NCBI GenBank assembly: GCA_964517355.1
Contig: CAZFCK010000215.1
Coordinates: forward strand, 1 to 8,269
Length of the DNA: 8,269 nt
Source of the DNA: CAZFCK01 sp964517355
GTDB lineage: Bacteria > Desulfobacterota > Desulfovibrionia > Desulfovibrionales > Desulfovibrionaceae
Direction: 5' to 3'
Made by a program: the position numbers and the translations under genes. Shown here piece after piece: positions 1-6,323 of this stretch. The first letter of the stretch is position 1; every line of letters begins with the position of its first letter. Under the pieces are notes generated by a model. It was not told the DNA's origin. It saw only the letters and a list, made by a program, of their open reading frames with translations, and ran no database searches.

Positions 1-81
1 GTTCCAGTGAAATGCATAAGAGCATCTAGCGCTTTTCAAGCGTGAGATGCTCTAGCGCTTTTCAAGCGTGAGATGCTCTAG
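1..81 (+). repeat. REP-like hairpin with internal 26-bp tandem duplication
   Basis: This is the right part of the composite palindromic module, cut by the window start. The main hairpin is AGAGCATCT (19-27) pairing with AGATGCTCT (45-53), with an inner stem CGCTT/AAGCG around TTC. The 26 bases at 28-53 are repeated exactly at 54-79, so the distal arm and inner stem are present twice and two alternative folds are possible. The same hairpin recurs at 261-295 and 2897-2931. I see no coding content. The function is unknown; such elements usually act as mRNA 3'-end stabilisers or IS/RAYT targets. Confidence 0.85.
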
Positions 82-144
82 GCCGTGTTTCTAAATTCCT
101 TTCGAAAAGAAAATGCGAGAGGGGAAACCCTTTGTTAGCGGCAG

Positions 145-175
145 CCGTTAGGCGCGGTCGTTTCGCGCCTTACGG
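145..175. repeat. GC-rich hairpin
   Basis: CCGTTAGGCGCG (145-156) pairs with CGCGCCTTACGG (164-175) at 11 of 12 positions around a 7-nt loop, GTCGTTT. No T-run follows on either strand, so an intrinsic terminator is not supported. It lies inside the inverted-repeat-framed segment 115-312. Confidence 0.7.
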
Positions 176-190
176 ATGGCGACAGCAGAG

Positions 191-296
191 CTAGCGCATT
201 TTCGCCTTGAAACAAGGCTCTCTCCTGAAACAATTTCCAATTGTTCCAGTGAAATGCATAAGAGCATCTAGCGCTTTTCAAGCGTGAGATGCTCTA
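191..296 (+). repeat. Composite three-hairpin interspersed repeat, copy 2
   Basis: There are three consecutive palindromes. The first is GCCTTG-AAA-CAAGGC (204-218). The second is CCTGAAACAATT (224-235), pairing around TCC with AATTGTTCCAG (239-249). The third is AGAGCATCT (261-269) pairing with AGATGCTCT (287-295), with the inner CGCTT/AAGCG stem. The same module is at 2827-2932 almost base for base, its first part reappears at 8249-8269, and an inverted variant lies at 408-478. This is a family of interspersed palindromic elements rather than a gene. Confidence 0.9.
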
Positions 297-386
297 GGGT
301 TTTCCCTCTCGCGCCCTCCCCTTCCCAAACATTCCATTTTTGAAAAGTTGGAATCCACTGTTTCAATTTTTGATGTTGTATTGTGG

Positions 387-406
387 AACGATCTTCCCTG
401 ATCGTT
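387..406. repeat. Short perfect hairpin
   Basis: AACGATC (387-393) and GATCGTT (400-406) form a 7-bp perfect stem around TTCCCT, immediately left of the inverted repeat module at 408-478. No function can be assigned. Confidence 0.5.
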
Positions 407-407
407 T

Positions 408-478
408 AGAGCATCTTTACGTTGAAAAAGTTTAGATGCTCTTATGCATTTCCCTGAAACAATGAACATTGATTCAGG
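408..478 (-). repeat. Inverted variant of the interspersed hairpin module
   Basis: Read on the minus strand, this contains the second hairpin (CCTGAATCAAT/ATTGTTTCAGG, 453-477), the linker GGAAATGCATAAG and the third hairpin (AGAGCATCT 408-416 with AGATGCTCT 434-442). The inner sequence differs from the other copies (AAACTTTTTCAACGTA in place of the AGCGCTTTTCAAGCGTG type), so it is an older or distinct subfamily. The TGA stop of the ORF at 474-740 lies in its outer edge. Confidence 0.8.
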
Positions 479-740
479 AGTGAGCCTTTTCCAAAGGTGA
501 AAATGCGCTCATTTTTGAAATACGCGCCCGAATGACCATCATCGGATGCTCCATGAGTCGAAGCTCTCCTTTAAAGTAGATCATCGGGCGGCGCATCGCA
601 CCTCTGCCATACCGTCCAGAAACTTCGTAGAACTTCATATCGTCGTTTATGATTTTAACGATGTGCTGTTTCAGAGAATGTCTCGACAGAATATTCAAAT
701 CACTTTGAATTTCATCAGTCGCTTTCCCTTCATTGATCAT
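474..740 (-). CDS. Hypothetical small protein with helix-turn-helix-like segment, possibly 5'-truncated
   Basis: I do not recognise this family. The 88-residue reading frame has a compositionally plausible N-terminal half: EIQSDLNILSRHSLKQHI (residues ~10-28) looks like the paired helices of a winged helix-turn-helix, followed by KFYEVSGRYGRG and RRPMIYFKGEL. The frame stays open upstream of the ATG for about 28 codons (to a stop near 822-824), coding a charged, protein-like stretch (SEVKKKFESKYGSATLCKM), but without an ATG, GTG or TTG that I can see. The gene may therefore have lost its start. The last ~20 residues look unstructured and the stop falls inside a repeat element. It could be a phage-type regulator remnant. 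The coding call is tentative. Confidence 0.4.
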   Translation of the reverse strand: MINEGKATDEIQSDLNILSRHSLKQHIVKIINDDMKFYEVSGRYGRGAMRRPMIYFKGELRLMEHPMMVIRARISKMSAFSPLEKAHS

Positions 741-946
741 TTTGCAAAGGGTTGCAGAGCCGTACTTGCTCTCGAATTTCTTTTTTACTTCTGACGGCTG
801 GCGTGAATTATGAGTTGGGGATTATATCGTTGAGGAAATCCCTACATATGGGTATCAGAAGTCAGGCGGGGCAACCGGGGCAGGAGGCCCTGGCGTTCTA
901 TTGGGAATTGGCCCGCGGAATAATCAAGTTCTTACAGAAACACCAC

Positions 947-2245
947 ATGACGATAATGAACCATCATAACTATCCCTCTGCCTTTCAATCTTGGATTACG
1001 TTAAGCTTCGGTATTGCGTTCTATTTTTCTGGTTTTTTTCACAGAATGATTACAGGGGTTATGGCAGACCAGCTGATGTCTGATTTTAGCATTGGGGCCA
1101 CTTCGCTTGGGAACTTTGCTTCGTTCTATTATTATAGTTATGTAGCGGTTCAAATTCCTACAGGGGTTCTTGCAGACAAATTGGGGCCAAGAAAACTGCT
1201 TACTGTAGGCACCCTACTATCAAGCATCGGGACACTCATCTTTGCATCCGCATCATCTATTTATGTGGCAAACCTTGGGCGGCTGATAATCGGCGCGTCA
1301 ATGGGAGTTGCCTGGGTTTCCATTTTAAAACTCACGACTAGATGGTTCAGGATTAATCAATTTGCAGTTGTCACTGGAATTGGGCTTTGCTTGGGGTTTT
1401 TAGGTGCTTTAGCTGCTGGCGCACCCCTACGAATTATGATGAATCTTTTAGGTTGGCGTTTGATAATGTTATTTGTTGCCATAGCAACATTTGCTTTATC
1501 TCTAGCCATTTGGCTTTATTTGCGAGACGATCCCAGTCAAAAAGGATATGACAGCTTTTTGACTAATATTAACGATTTAACCTTAGCTCCTAGAACTTCT
1601 ATTTTACATAATCTTCTTAGTGTTTTTAAGTTTAAAAACACATGGGTTCTTTCTATCGCTTCAGCTTGTCTGATTGGACCCATTCTTACCTTTGCTGGCT
1701 TATGGGGAATTCCATACATTGAAGCTCAATATGACATAAATACTGTTACAAGCGCTACAATAGTAGCTACTTTATTGCTTTCGTTTGCAATCGGCGCTCC
1801 GTTTTTAGGTATGCTTTCTGAAAAAAATGGATGCCGCAAGACTATCTATTTTGTTAGCATGTGTATTTCCCTTTGTTGCTGGATACCAATTATATACATA
1901 AAGATGCCTTTATGGCTTCTTGTTGTCATGTTAAGTTTTGAAGGATTTGCATCTAGTTCCGTTGTCATTGGTATGGCTTTTGTTAAAGAATCTGTACCGT
2001 TAAGTTTAGCAGGCACTGTTTCTGGTGTCAGTAATATGGGCATGGAAATGGGACCGATGATTTTACAACCGGCTATAGGTCTATTACTTGGTCTTGAGTG
2101 GGAAGGGATACTAATTAACGGTGCTTATGTATATAGCATTAGAGCATATCATATCGCACTTAGCTTACTCATTGGGTTAGCTGTTTTCGGCCCTTTGCTT
2201 ATTCTTTTCTCAAAGGAGACTTTCTGCAGGCAGTCTGATGAATAA
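947..2245 (+). CDS. Major facilitator superfamily transporter
   Basis: This is a cytoplasmic-membrane secondary transporter of about 432 residues with roughly 12 hydrophobic segments, the normal MFS length. The loop 2-3 signature is present as GVLADKLGPRK (residues 73-83), followed by GRLIIG (111-116) with the membrane-embedded arginine of motif B. The second-half counterpart is GMLSEKNGCRK (288-298). The frame is open back to an ATG at 752, but the homologous part starts near FQSWITLSFGIAFYFSGFF, so I place the start at ATG 947 (ATG 956 is equally possible). Neither has a clear Shine-Dalgarno; a GAGG precedes an ATG at 848 with long spacing. The gene is clearly more AT-rich than its neighbours, which suggests transfer. 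The substrate is unknown. A terminator-like hairpin follows at 2425-2474. Confidence 0.88.
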   Translation: MTIMNHHNYPSAFQSWITLSFGIAFYFSGFFHRMITGVMADQLMSDFSIGATSLGNFASFYYYSYVAVQIPTGVLADKLGPRKLLTVGTLLSSIGTLIFASASSIYVANLGRLIIGASMGVAWVSILKLTTRWFRINQFAVVTGIGLCLGFLGALAAGAPLRIMMNLLGWRLIMLFVAIATFALSLAIWLYLRDDPSQKGYDSFLTNINDLTLAPRTSILHNLLSVFKFKNTWVLSIASACLIGPILTFAGLWGIPYIEAQYDINTVTSATIVATLLLSFAIGAPFLGMLSEKNGCRKTIYFVSMCISLCCWIPIIYIKMPLWLLVVMLSFEGFASSSVVIGMAFVKESVPLSLAGTVSGVSNMGMEMGPMILQPAIGLLLGLEWEGILINGAYVYSIRAYHIALSLLIGLAVFGPLLILFSKETFCRQSDE

Positions 2246-2424
2246 AGATTCCCATTCTTTCTTAACTTGTCTATTTCACAATCTTATGCTTTATACCGTT
2301 GCCTATTCATAGTGTCAGCGCAAAGCAGTTCTTTCTACATTGCAGAGGGAACCACCTTGCTTAGTACAATGTCAAAAATAATACAGTATCAATTTAATAT
2401 TATAAGATTAAAGTGTTGGAAAAA

Positions 2425-2474
2425 GGTTCCGGGGGAAGAACATTTCTCCAGAAAGGTTTCCCCCCGGAAAAACC
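2425..2474 (+). terminator. Terminator-like hairpin after the transporter gene
   Basis: GGTTCCGGGGGAA (2425-2437) pairs imperfectly with TTTCCCCCCGGAAAAACC (2457-2474), with a nested TTTCT/AGAAA stem (2443-2454). An A-run precedes it, as in many bidirectional terminators of this type, but the following T-run is weak. It lies ~180 bp beyond the MFS stop. The stretch 2246-2424 before it is AT-rich and shows no gene. Confidence 0.5.
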
Positions 2475-2596
2475 TAACAAGTCTTTAATCAGTGCTTCCC
2501 TAGAAACAGGCCCTAAAAATGGAAAAGATATTATAACGTTTACCAAGAGCAACTCGATTGCCTTGACAAAACACCACGTTTATCTCGTCCGTCCAT

Positions 2597-2730
2597 GTGG
2601 GAAATCATGTGGGAATCTGGTGGGGAGTTCGCCAGGAAAACCCGGCCATGTGGGGACTTTTCAGCTTACGCTGGAGCGATAACGCCCCAACTTCCTGACA
2701 ATTCCACTACTTCAGCCAAGGCGGGCCGAC
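2597..2730 (-). repeat. Decayed maf 3'-end copy E with GTGGGAA direct repeats (candidate right-end att site)
   Basis: This is homologous to 7557-7690, which includes the true end of maf. The left part has three direct repeats of GTGGGAA/GTGGGGA (2597, 2609, 2620; spacing 12 and 11 bp), then TTCGCCAGGAAAA, then TTTTCAGC, then GATAACGCCCCAA, exactly in the order seen at maf. The right part, on the minus strand, reads AACGTCGTCGGC... and ends GTTATCGCTCC, matching the maf codons for NVVG and GVIGP, but the middle carries an in-frame stop and a shift. Similarity continues beyond the maf stop, so this is a copy of the whole junction and not only of the gene end. Confidence 0.72.
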
Positions 2731-2771
2731 GACGTTGCTCAGCGCTCTTGAGTTGTCACTATCCTTAATCG

Positions 2772-2808
2772 CCTTCTCCCACCCCGGCTTTACCGGGGTG
2801 GGAGAAGG
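2772..2808. repeat. Perfect 16-bp palindrome
   Basis: CCTTCTCCCACCCCGG (2772-2787) and CCGGGGTGGGAGAAGG (2793-2808) are exact reverse complements around a 5-nt loop, CTTTA. Neither strand has a T-run after the stem. It lies between the decayed maf tail and the repeat module behind the methyltransferase gene, so it could end transcription coming from either side, or be a protein-binding or processing site. Confidence 0.8.
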
Positions 2809-2826
2809 TGTAAAGCGCCTATCCGT

Positions 2827-2932
2827 CTAGCGCATTTTCGCCTTGAAACAAGGCTCTCCCCTGAAACAATTTCCAATTGTTCCAGGGAAATGCATAAGAG
2901 CATCTAGCGCTTTTCAAGCGTGAGATGCTCTA
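2827..2932 (+). repeat. Composite three-hairpin interspersed repeat, copy 4
   Basis: This is nearly identical to 191-296. The second hairpin is better closed here (AATTGTTCCAGG in place of ...CCAGT). The third hairpin spans 2897-2931. Its outer edge supplies part of the methyltransferase stop codon: the minus-strand TAG at 2932-2930 is the first TAG of TAGAGCATCT. Confidence 0.9.
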
Positions 2933-3799
2933 ATTGTCTCCCGGCGGCATGTCGCCCGGCTTGATCGCGGAAAGGGCGAAAAGGTGATCTCCGTCAGCCG
3001 GCCAGCTCTCGCGTCTTTCAATATTGTCGAATCCACACGATGCCAGCATGCCTGTCAACTCTTCATCGCTCCATGCTTTCGTAGTGCTGCGGTATTCGCA
3101 GTAATCTCCATTGCGGTCCACTATATGAAACCGCTGTAGCGCAATCGTTTCTTCTGAAAGCCATTTGTTGTCGATGATGCATAGGTGGTCAATTTCAGAA
3201 AAAATGCTCGCAAGACCTGTGCCCGAAGAGTTCCACGAGCGGGGCGCTTGGCCAACGCTCTTCACTGCGTCCACGCTTTGCGGTTCAAGGAGAACCATTC
3301 CGCCGGGAGAGAGGGCGCCCCATATCTTACGAAGAACGGTCCTGCACTCGCCCGGGGAAAAGACGTTCATTTCACCGTAAAGGAGAAGGCAAAGGTCAAA
3401 TCCAGACCCCATATCCGCAGTAAGGATATCGGACTCAATGAACCGGGCATGGCTGCCGAATTCCCGCGCGGCGTATTGAATGGAGGCTGGCGAGAAGTCG
3501 ATTCCAAGACATGAATGTCCCATTTTTCCCAACAAGGACGTGTAAAACCCGGGGCCGCAACATAGGTCGAGAATGCAGGATACTCCGCCTCCAAGCAGGT
3601 GGTCATGTATCCACTGCACTTGTTGTTCTATCTGGCCTGCGTTTCGACTGGCCAGGTCGTGTTCTTGATTAAGGTGTTCCTCAAGCATTCTTTCACTGAA
3701 GGCCGGATTGTTCCAAGGGATTTTATAGGCCCCTTCCCAAAGTCGGGCGACATCAATTCCGCTGTTGACCGACGAAAACAGTCTTTCCAATGGAGTCAT
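2930..3799 (-). CDS. Class I SAM-dependent methyltransferase
   Basis: This is a predicted soluble 289-residue methyltransferase with a Rossmann fold. Motif I is ILDLCCGPGF (residues 76-85), the acidic residue after strand 2 is D101 in GIDFS, motif II region is ESDIL (122-126), and a post-catalytic strand is seen in GGMVLLEPQ (166-174). An N-terminal ~70-residue helical part, including PWNNPAFSERML, precedes the core. The substrate (small molecule or protein) is not evident. The ATG at 3799 has a good Shine-Dalgarno, GGGAG, six bases upstream. The 3' end abuts a repeat module directly, with the TAG stop inside it, so the last residues (PGDMPPGDN) may be a recent replacement. It lies on the same strand as the hydrolase upstream, but a 425-bp gap argues against one operon. 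Confidence 0.88.
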   Translation of the reverse strand: MTPLERLFSSVNSGIDVARLWEGAYKIPWNNPAFSERMLEEHLNQEHDLASRNAGQIEQQVQWIHDHLLGGGVSCILDLCCGPGFYTSLLGKMGHSCLGIDFSPASIQYAAREFGSHARFIESDILTADMGSGFDLCLLLYGEMNVFSPGECRTVLRKIWGALSPGGMVLLEPQSVDAVKSVGQAPRSWNSSGTGLASIFSEIDHLCIIDNKWLSEETIALQRFHIVDRNGDYCEYRSTTKAWSDEELTGMLASCGFDNIERRESWPADGDHLFALSAIKPGDMPPGDN

Positions 3800-3954
3800 T
3801 GTTAGCTCCCGATGTTAAAAAGGCACAAGCGAAGAGTCCGGATCAGCGCATGAACCGGCAAAATGGAAACGACAGTTCAGGTGTGGTTGTCAGGCGGAAA
3901 TCATATTTTGAAGATATATCATTATCCACGGATTGGCAAAGGGCTGGTCACTCT

Positions 3955-3960
3955 ATTATA
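3955..3960 (-). promoter_or_regulatory. Candidate -10 box upstream of the methyltransferase
   Basis: The minus strand reads TATAAT at 3960-3955 after an A/T-rich tract. It lies ~155 bp before the methyltransferase ATG, implying a long leader. No convincing -35 hexamer sits 16-18 bp upstream, only A-rich sequence. The call is weak. Confidence 0.3.
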
Positions 3961-4032
3961 AAAAACTGTTTTTATTTTTTTATTGTTTCTGGGCGTGTTG
4001 GACAGCCCAGCTCCCCCCTGGCGCGTCCCCCG

Positions 4033-4050
4033 GTGGGAATGTGGTGGGGA
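4033..4050 (+). repeat. Isolated pair of GTGGGAA-type arm repeats (site X)
   Basis: GGTGGGAATGTGGTGGGGAC matches the arm repeats beside maf (7558-7577) at 18 of 20 positions and those of copy E closely, with the same 11-bp spacing. No clear maf-tail core follows on its right. It lies in the 425-bp gap between hydrolase and methyltransferase, which otherwise contains an AT-rich promoter-like tract and a short coding-like remnant near 4143-4220. It may be the remains of another element boundary. Confidence 0.5.
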
Positions 4051-4224
4051 CTACCTCCCCCGCCATGATACACATGTCGGGTGCGAGTCAAAAATTCATA
4101 ATCATGTGCTCAGCATGGGGAACTGCAACTAGCAGGATTCCATCATATAAACATTTCCTCCAGGCTCTTTCCGTTGCGGTATGCCGCCATCGAATCGGCA
4201 TCGGCCTTAGCCTTGATGTCATGC

Positions 4225-5323
4225 CTAGTTCTCGAGCAGATCAACAATCCTTCTGAAAATATCGCCTGTGAATCCGGTGAGACTACTGTTGGAAAGAATG
4301 ACGATGGTGATATCCTTTTCAGGGTGGTGGTAGGCTTCCGTGAGGTAATAGTCCGTGTCTCCGCTATGTCCCAAAAATCCTTTGTATTCGAGTATACCGA
4401 AATGATAGATATAGCCTGGAGCTTCTGTGAAGGCATGGCCAGCGGCCAAGCGTTGCCGATGGGTTTCGGAAGTGGTCAGGGTACCGGTCGCAAGCGCCTT
4501 GGCCCATATTTTCAGATCGCTTAACACAGAATAAGCGTTTCCGCAGGCATATTCCGGCGAGTAGTCCATGTTGTCGGTCCAGTCTTCCATCGTTGCGGGG
4601 TGGTAGCTATGCGCGCTGGGGTCCGGCAAGAAGCCGCCCGATGCCGGAGCACCTGAATGGGACATGCCCAGAGGGGTGAACAAACGTGTTCGCAACTGAG
4701 ATTCCAAAGACTGCCCGCTGATCTGTTCGATGATCTGACCGAGGATGACTGTATTGGTGTTGCTGTAGTTCATGCCTGTCCCTGGCGGGTAATGCAGGTC
4801 ATGAGCCATGGCTTCGTCTATCAACTCCCGCGGGGAGGCGCTAAAATTCGGAATGTTGTCGAACTTTTCTTCGTATTCACCTGATAGATAATCGTGATAG
4901 CCGCTTGTCATGTCTCCCAGCATCCGGATGGTCACGTTCTGGGCCTGTTTGAGATTGGGATAGTACGTGGAGAGGGGGGTATCGAACAGCAGCAATCCTT
5001 CATCAATGTATTGTGCGATCAAGGTCGTGACCATCGACTTTGTTACGCTGGCTATTTTGAAGCTGTGATCCCTTGTCAGCTTTTCACCTGTTTCGGTGTT
5101 GGCGAATCCCAATTCATATATGAGGTCCAGGTGTTGATTGCCCCCCCCATACGCCCACAAGCAGTCCGGGAGTCTGGTTGCCCATTTTATTCGCTGCAGC
5201 GAATTCGTCATTGACCAACGTGATGATTCTCTCTTCCATGTCGCTGGTTGCGTATCCTTCGCTGCACGCACAGAAAAAGATAACGACGAGGAGAAGAGCG
5301 GGAGCAGAAAATTTTCTTTTCAT
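4225..5323 (-). pseudogene. Serine beta-lactamase-like / DD-peptidase-family hydrolase, frameshifted at a G8 tract
   Basis: Two overlapping frames make one protein. The 5' frame starts at ATG 5323 with an export signal (MKRKFSAPALLLVVIFFCAC, possibly lipobox-like ending FCAC) and runs to TPGLLVGVWGG. The 3' frame continues GNQHLDLIYELGFANTETG. They join at C8 on the plus strand (5141-5148; G8 in the coding strand). With seven Gs the product would be 365 residues, the usual size of class C beta-lactamase-related hydrolases. The nucleophile motif SVTK (merged residues 92-95), YSN (186-188) and HSG (319-321) are all intact, so only the tract blocks expression. In the family such enzymes act in the periplasm on peptides, esters or cell-wall fragments; the substrate is unknown. 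The frame may be phase-variable, a true pseudogene, or a sequencing error. The maf-tail copy A lies ~150 bp upstream. Confidence 0.82.
5141..5148 (-). repeat. G8 homopolymer inside the hydrolase gene
   Basis: Eight C on the plus strand (G8 on the coding strand) lie ~60 codons into the hydrolase gene, exactly where the signal-peptide frame and the catalytic frame must meet. Loss of one base restores a single frame. Runs of similar length occur at 5392-5398 (C7, upstream of this gene), 7919-7925 (C7) and 7985-7992 (C8, in frame within maf). Confidence 0.85.
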
Positions 5324-5475
5324 ATCATACTCGGTTGTTGATGTTTCCCTGCAAACGTTTGATCCTTTCGACAGCGTTGCATTCATTCCCGCCCCCCCAT
5401 GTTGTAAGGTAGTTGAAGTCCCGCCGCGAGATGCAGGAGCAGCCTTCCAGCGGAGCCACAACACTTCAGGACAAC

Positions 5476-5605
5476 AAAACTTCCAACACTCTCGCCAGGG
5501 GCAACCCCACGACGTTGATCGGAATGGTAAATTGGTAAGATCTTGTCGTCAATGAAGATTTACTTCTCCTTGCGCAGTTGAGTGGGAGTTTGTGCGGGAG
5601 TCTCT
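5476..5605 (-). repeat. maf 3'-end copy A plus ~80-bp left-end arm (candidate left-end att site)
   Basis: On the minus strand the core (5520-5476) translates as INVVGLPLARVLEVLLS followed by a stop, matching residues 181-196 of Maf with several synonymous base changes. The bases to its right (5521-5600) align without gaps to those right of copy B (6206-6285), including the exact block CTTGTCGTCAATGAAG and a GTGGGAG/GCGGGAG pair at 5582 and 5594. Core and arm together are ~130 bp, with a constant offset of 685 bp between A and B. Confidence 0.85.
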
Positions 5606-5636
5606 GAATTGTCTTGCCAACACTTGCAAACAAAAA

Positions 5637-6071
5637 TCAATCCAGTTCCATATGCAGCAAAGGAAATGGCTTTCCCTGGCCATCCACTGCTGAACGTCCC
5701 ATGATTCGAAACCCCATATGCTTATAGAACCCAATTGCTTGTGGATTTTGCTCGTTTACGTCAACCATCGCAACGCCCAGATTTTCAATGGCATGCCGAC
5801 ACAGCGCGGAGCCGATTCCTTGCCCTCTGCTTTCCGGCAACACGAACAACATCTCAAGTTTGCTTGCGGCGACACCGCAGAAGCCGAGAATTTTTCCCTG
5901 TTCATCCCTTGCGCATCTCAATTCCACCGCATCGAAGTATTGTTCGAGAACCAACGGTCTTAAAAATGCAATGTCTTCCTCTTCCAGAAAACCATGCGTC
6001 GCTCGAACGGAAGCCTCCCATACCGCCAGCAGTTCCGGATAAACACTTTTTTCAACGTGCTCTATTCTCAT
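5637..6071 (-). CDS. yjaB: GNAT-family N-acetyltransferase, YjaB-like
   Basis: This is a small cytoplasmic acetyl-CoA-dependent N-acetyltransferase of 144 residues, close in length to E. coli YjaB (147). From memory the match to YjaB is strong over the whole length: ATHGFL near residue 24, the acetyl-CoA pyrophosphate loop RGQGIG (82-87), VNEQN (105-109), AIGFYKHMGF (112-121) with Tyr116 as likely general acid, and the ending GRSAVD.GKPFPLL. The start is ATG 6071, with AAAGG seven to eight bases upstream. The frame is open to 6149, but that extension runs towards the maf-tail copy and is not homologous. The acceptor substrate is unknown. The gene sits alone between maf-tail copies A and B, a 685-bp unit, and its stop lies ~35 bp from the arm of copy A. 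Confidence 0.87.
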   Translation of the reverse strand: MRIEHVEKSVYPELLAVWEASVRATHGFLEEEDIAFLRPLVLEQYFDAVELRCARDEQGKILGFCGVAASKLEMLFVLPESRGQGIGSALCRHAIENLGVAMVDVNEQNPQAIGFYKHMGFRIMGRSAVDGQGKPFPLLHMELD

Positions 6072-6150
6072 GCCAATGCCTTTTCGGAATGGGGATTCTG
6101 GAAATGACCGCCGGACACACGAACCAACTCCATCTTGAAGCAATAACATC

Positions 6151-6285
6151 GCAAGATACCAAGACTTCCAACACCCGCGCCAGGGGCAAGCCGACGACGT
6201 TGATCAGAATGGTAAAGAGGTAACCGCTTGTCGTCAATGAAGTTTTACTTCGCGAGACGCAGATGAGTTGGGACCTGTGTGGCCT
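6151..6285 (-). repeat. maf 3'-end copy B plus left-end arm (candidate left-end att site)
   Basis: The core (6205-6151, minus) encodes INVVGLPLARVLEVLVS and continues in register with the maf end (DVIASR against GVIGPR). It shares about 42 of 50 bases with the true maf end and 42 of 48 with copy A. The right flank (6206-6285) is ~70% identical to that of copy A. It separates the acetyltransferase from the QueG-like gene. Confidence 0.87.
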
Positions 6286-6323
6286 TCTTGCCTTATCTCT
6301 CATATCTGGGATAAATATGTCGG

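Larger units (their letters stand above)
115..312. repeat. 198-bp segment framed by 16-bp imperfect inverted repeats
   Basis: GCGAGAGGGGAAACCC at 115-130 and GGGTTTTCCCTCTCGC at 297-312 are reverse complements at 15 of 16 positions. They enclose a GC-rich hairpin (145-175) and a full three-hairpin module (191-296). The arrangement resembles a MITE or a mosaic BIME, but no target-site duplication was identified and no transposase is nearby. It could also simply be a large cruciform or attenuator. Confidence 0.5.

Noticed and set aside
1..480. Repeated hairpins as a CRISPR array
   Set aside because: Copies are irregularly spaced, in both orientations and made of several palindromes, with no spacer-length regularity and no cas genes.
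752..946. N-terminal extension of the MFS protein
   Set aside because: It does not resemble MFS N-termini, has different base composition, and the family's first membrane segment begins just after 947.
2413..2682. Plus-strand frame of 89 codons as a possible integrase C-terminus
   Set aside because: It spans a hairpin and the arm repeats, has no recognisable recombinase residues, and has repeat-derived composition.
6072..6149. N-terminal extension of the acetyltransferase
   Set aside because: There is a Shine-Dalgarno in front of ATG 6071 and YjaB-like proteins start there; the extension runs towards the maf-tail copy.
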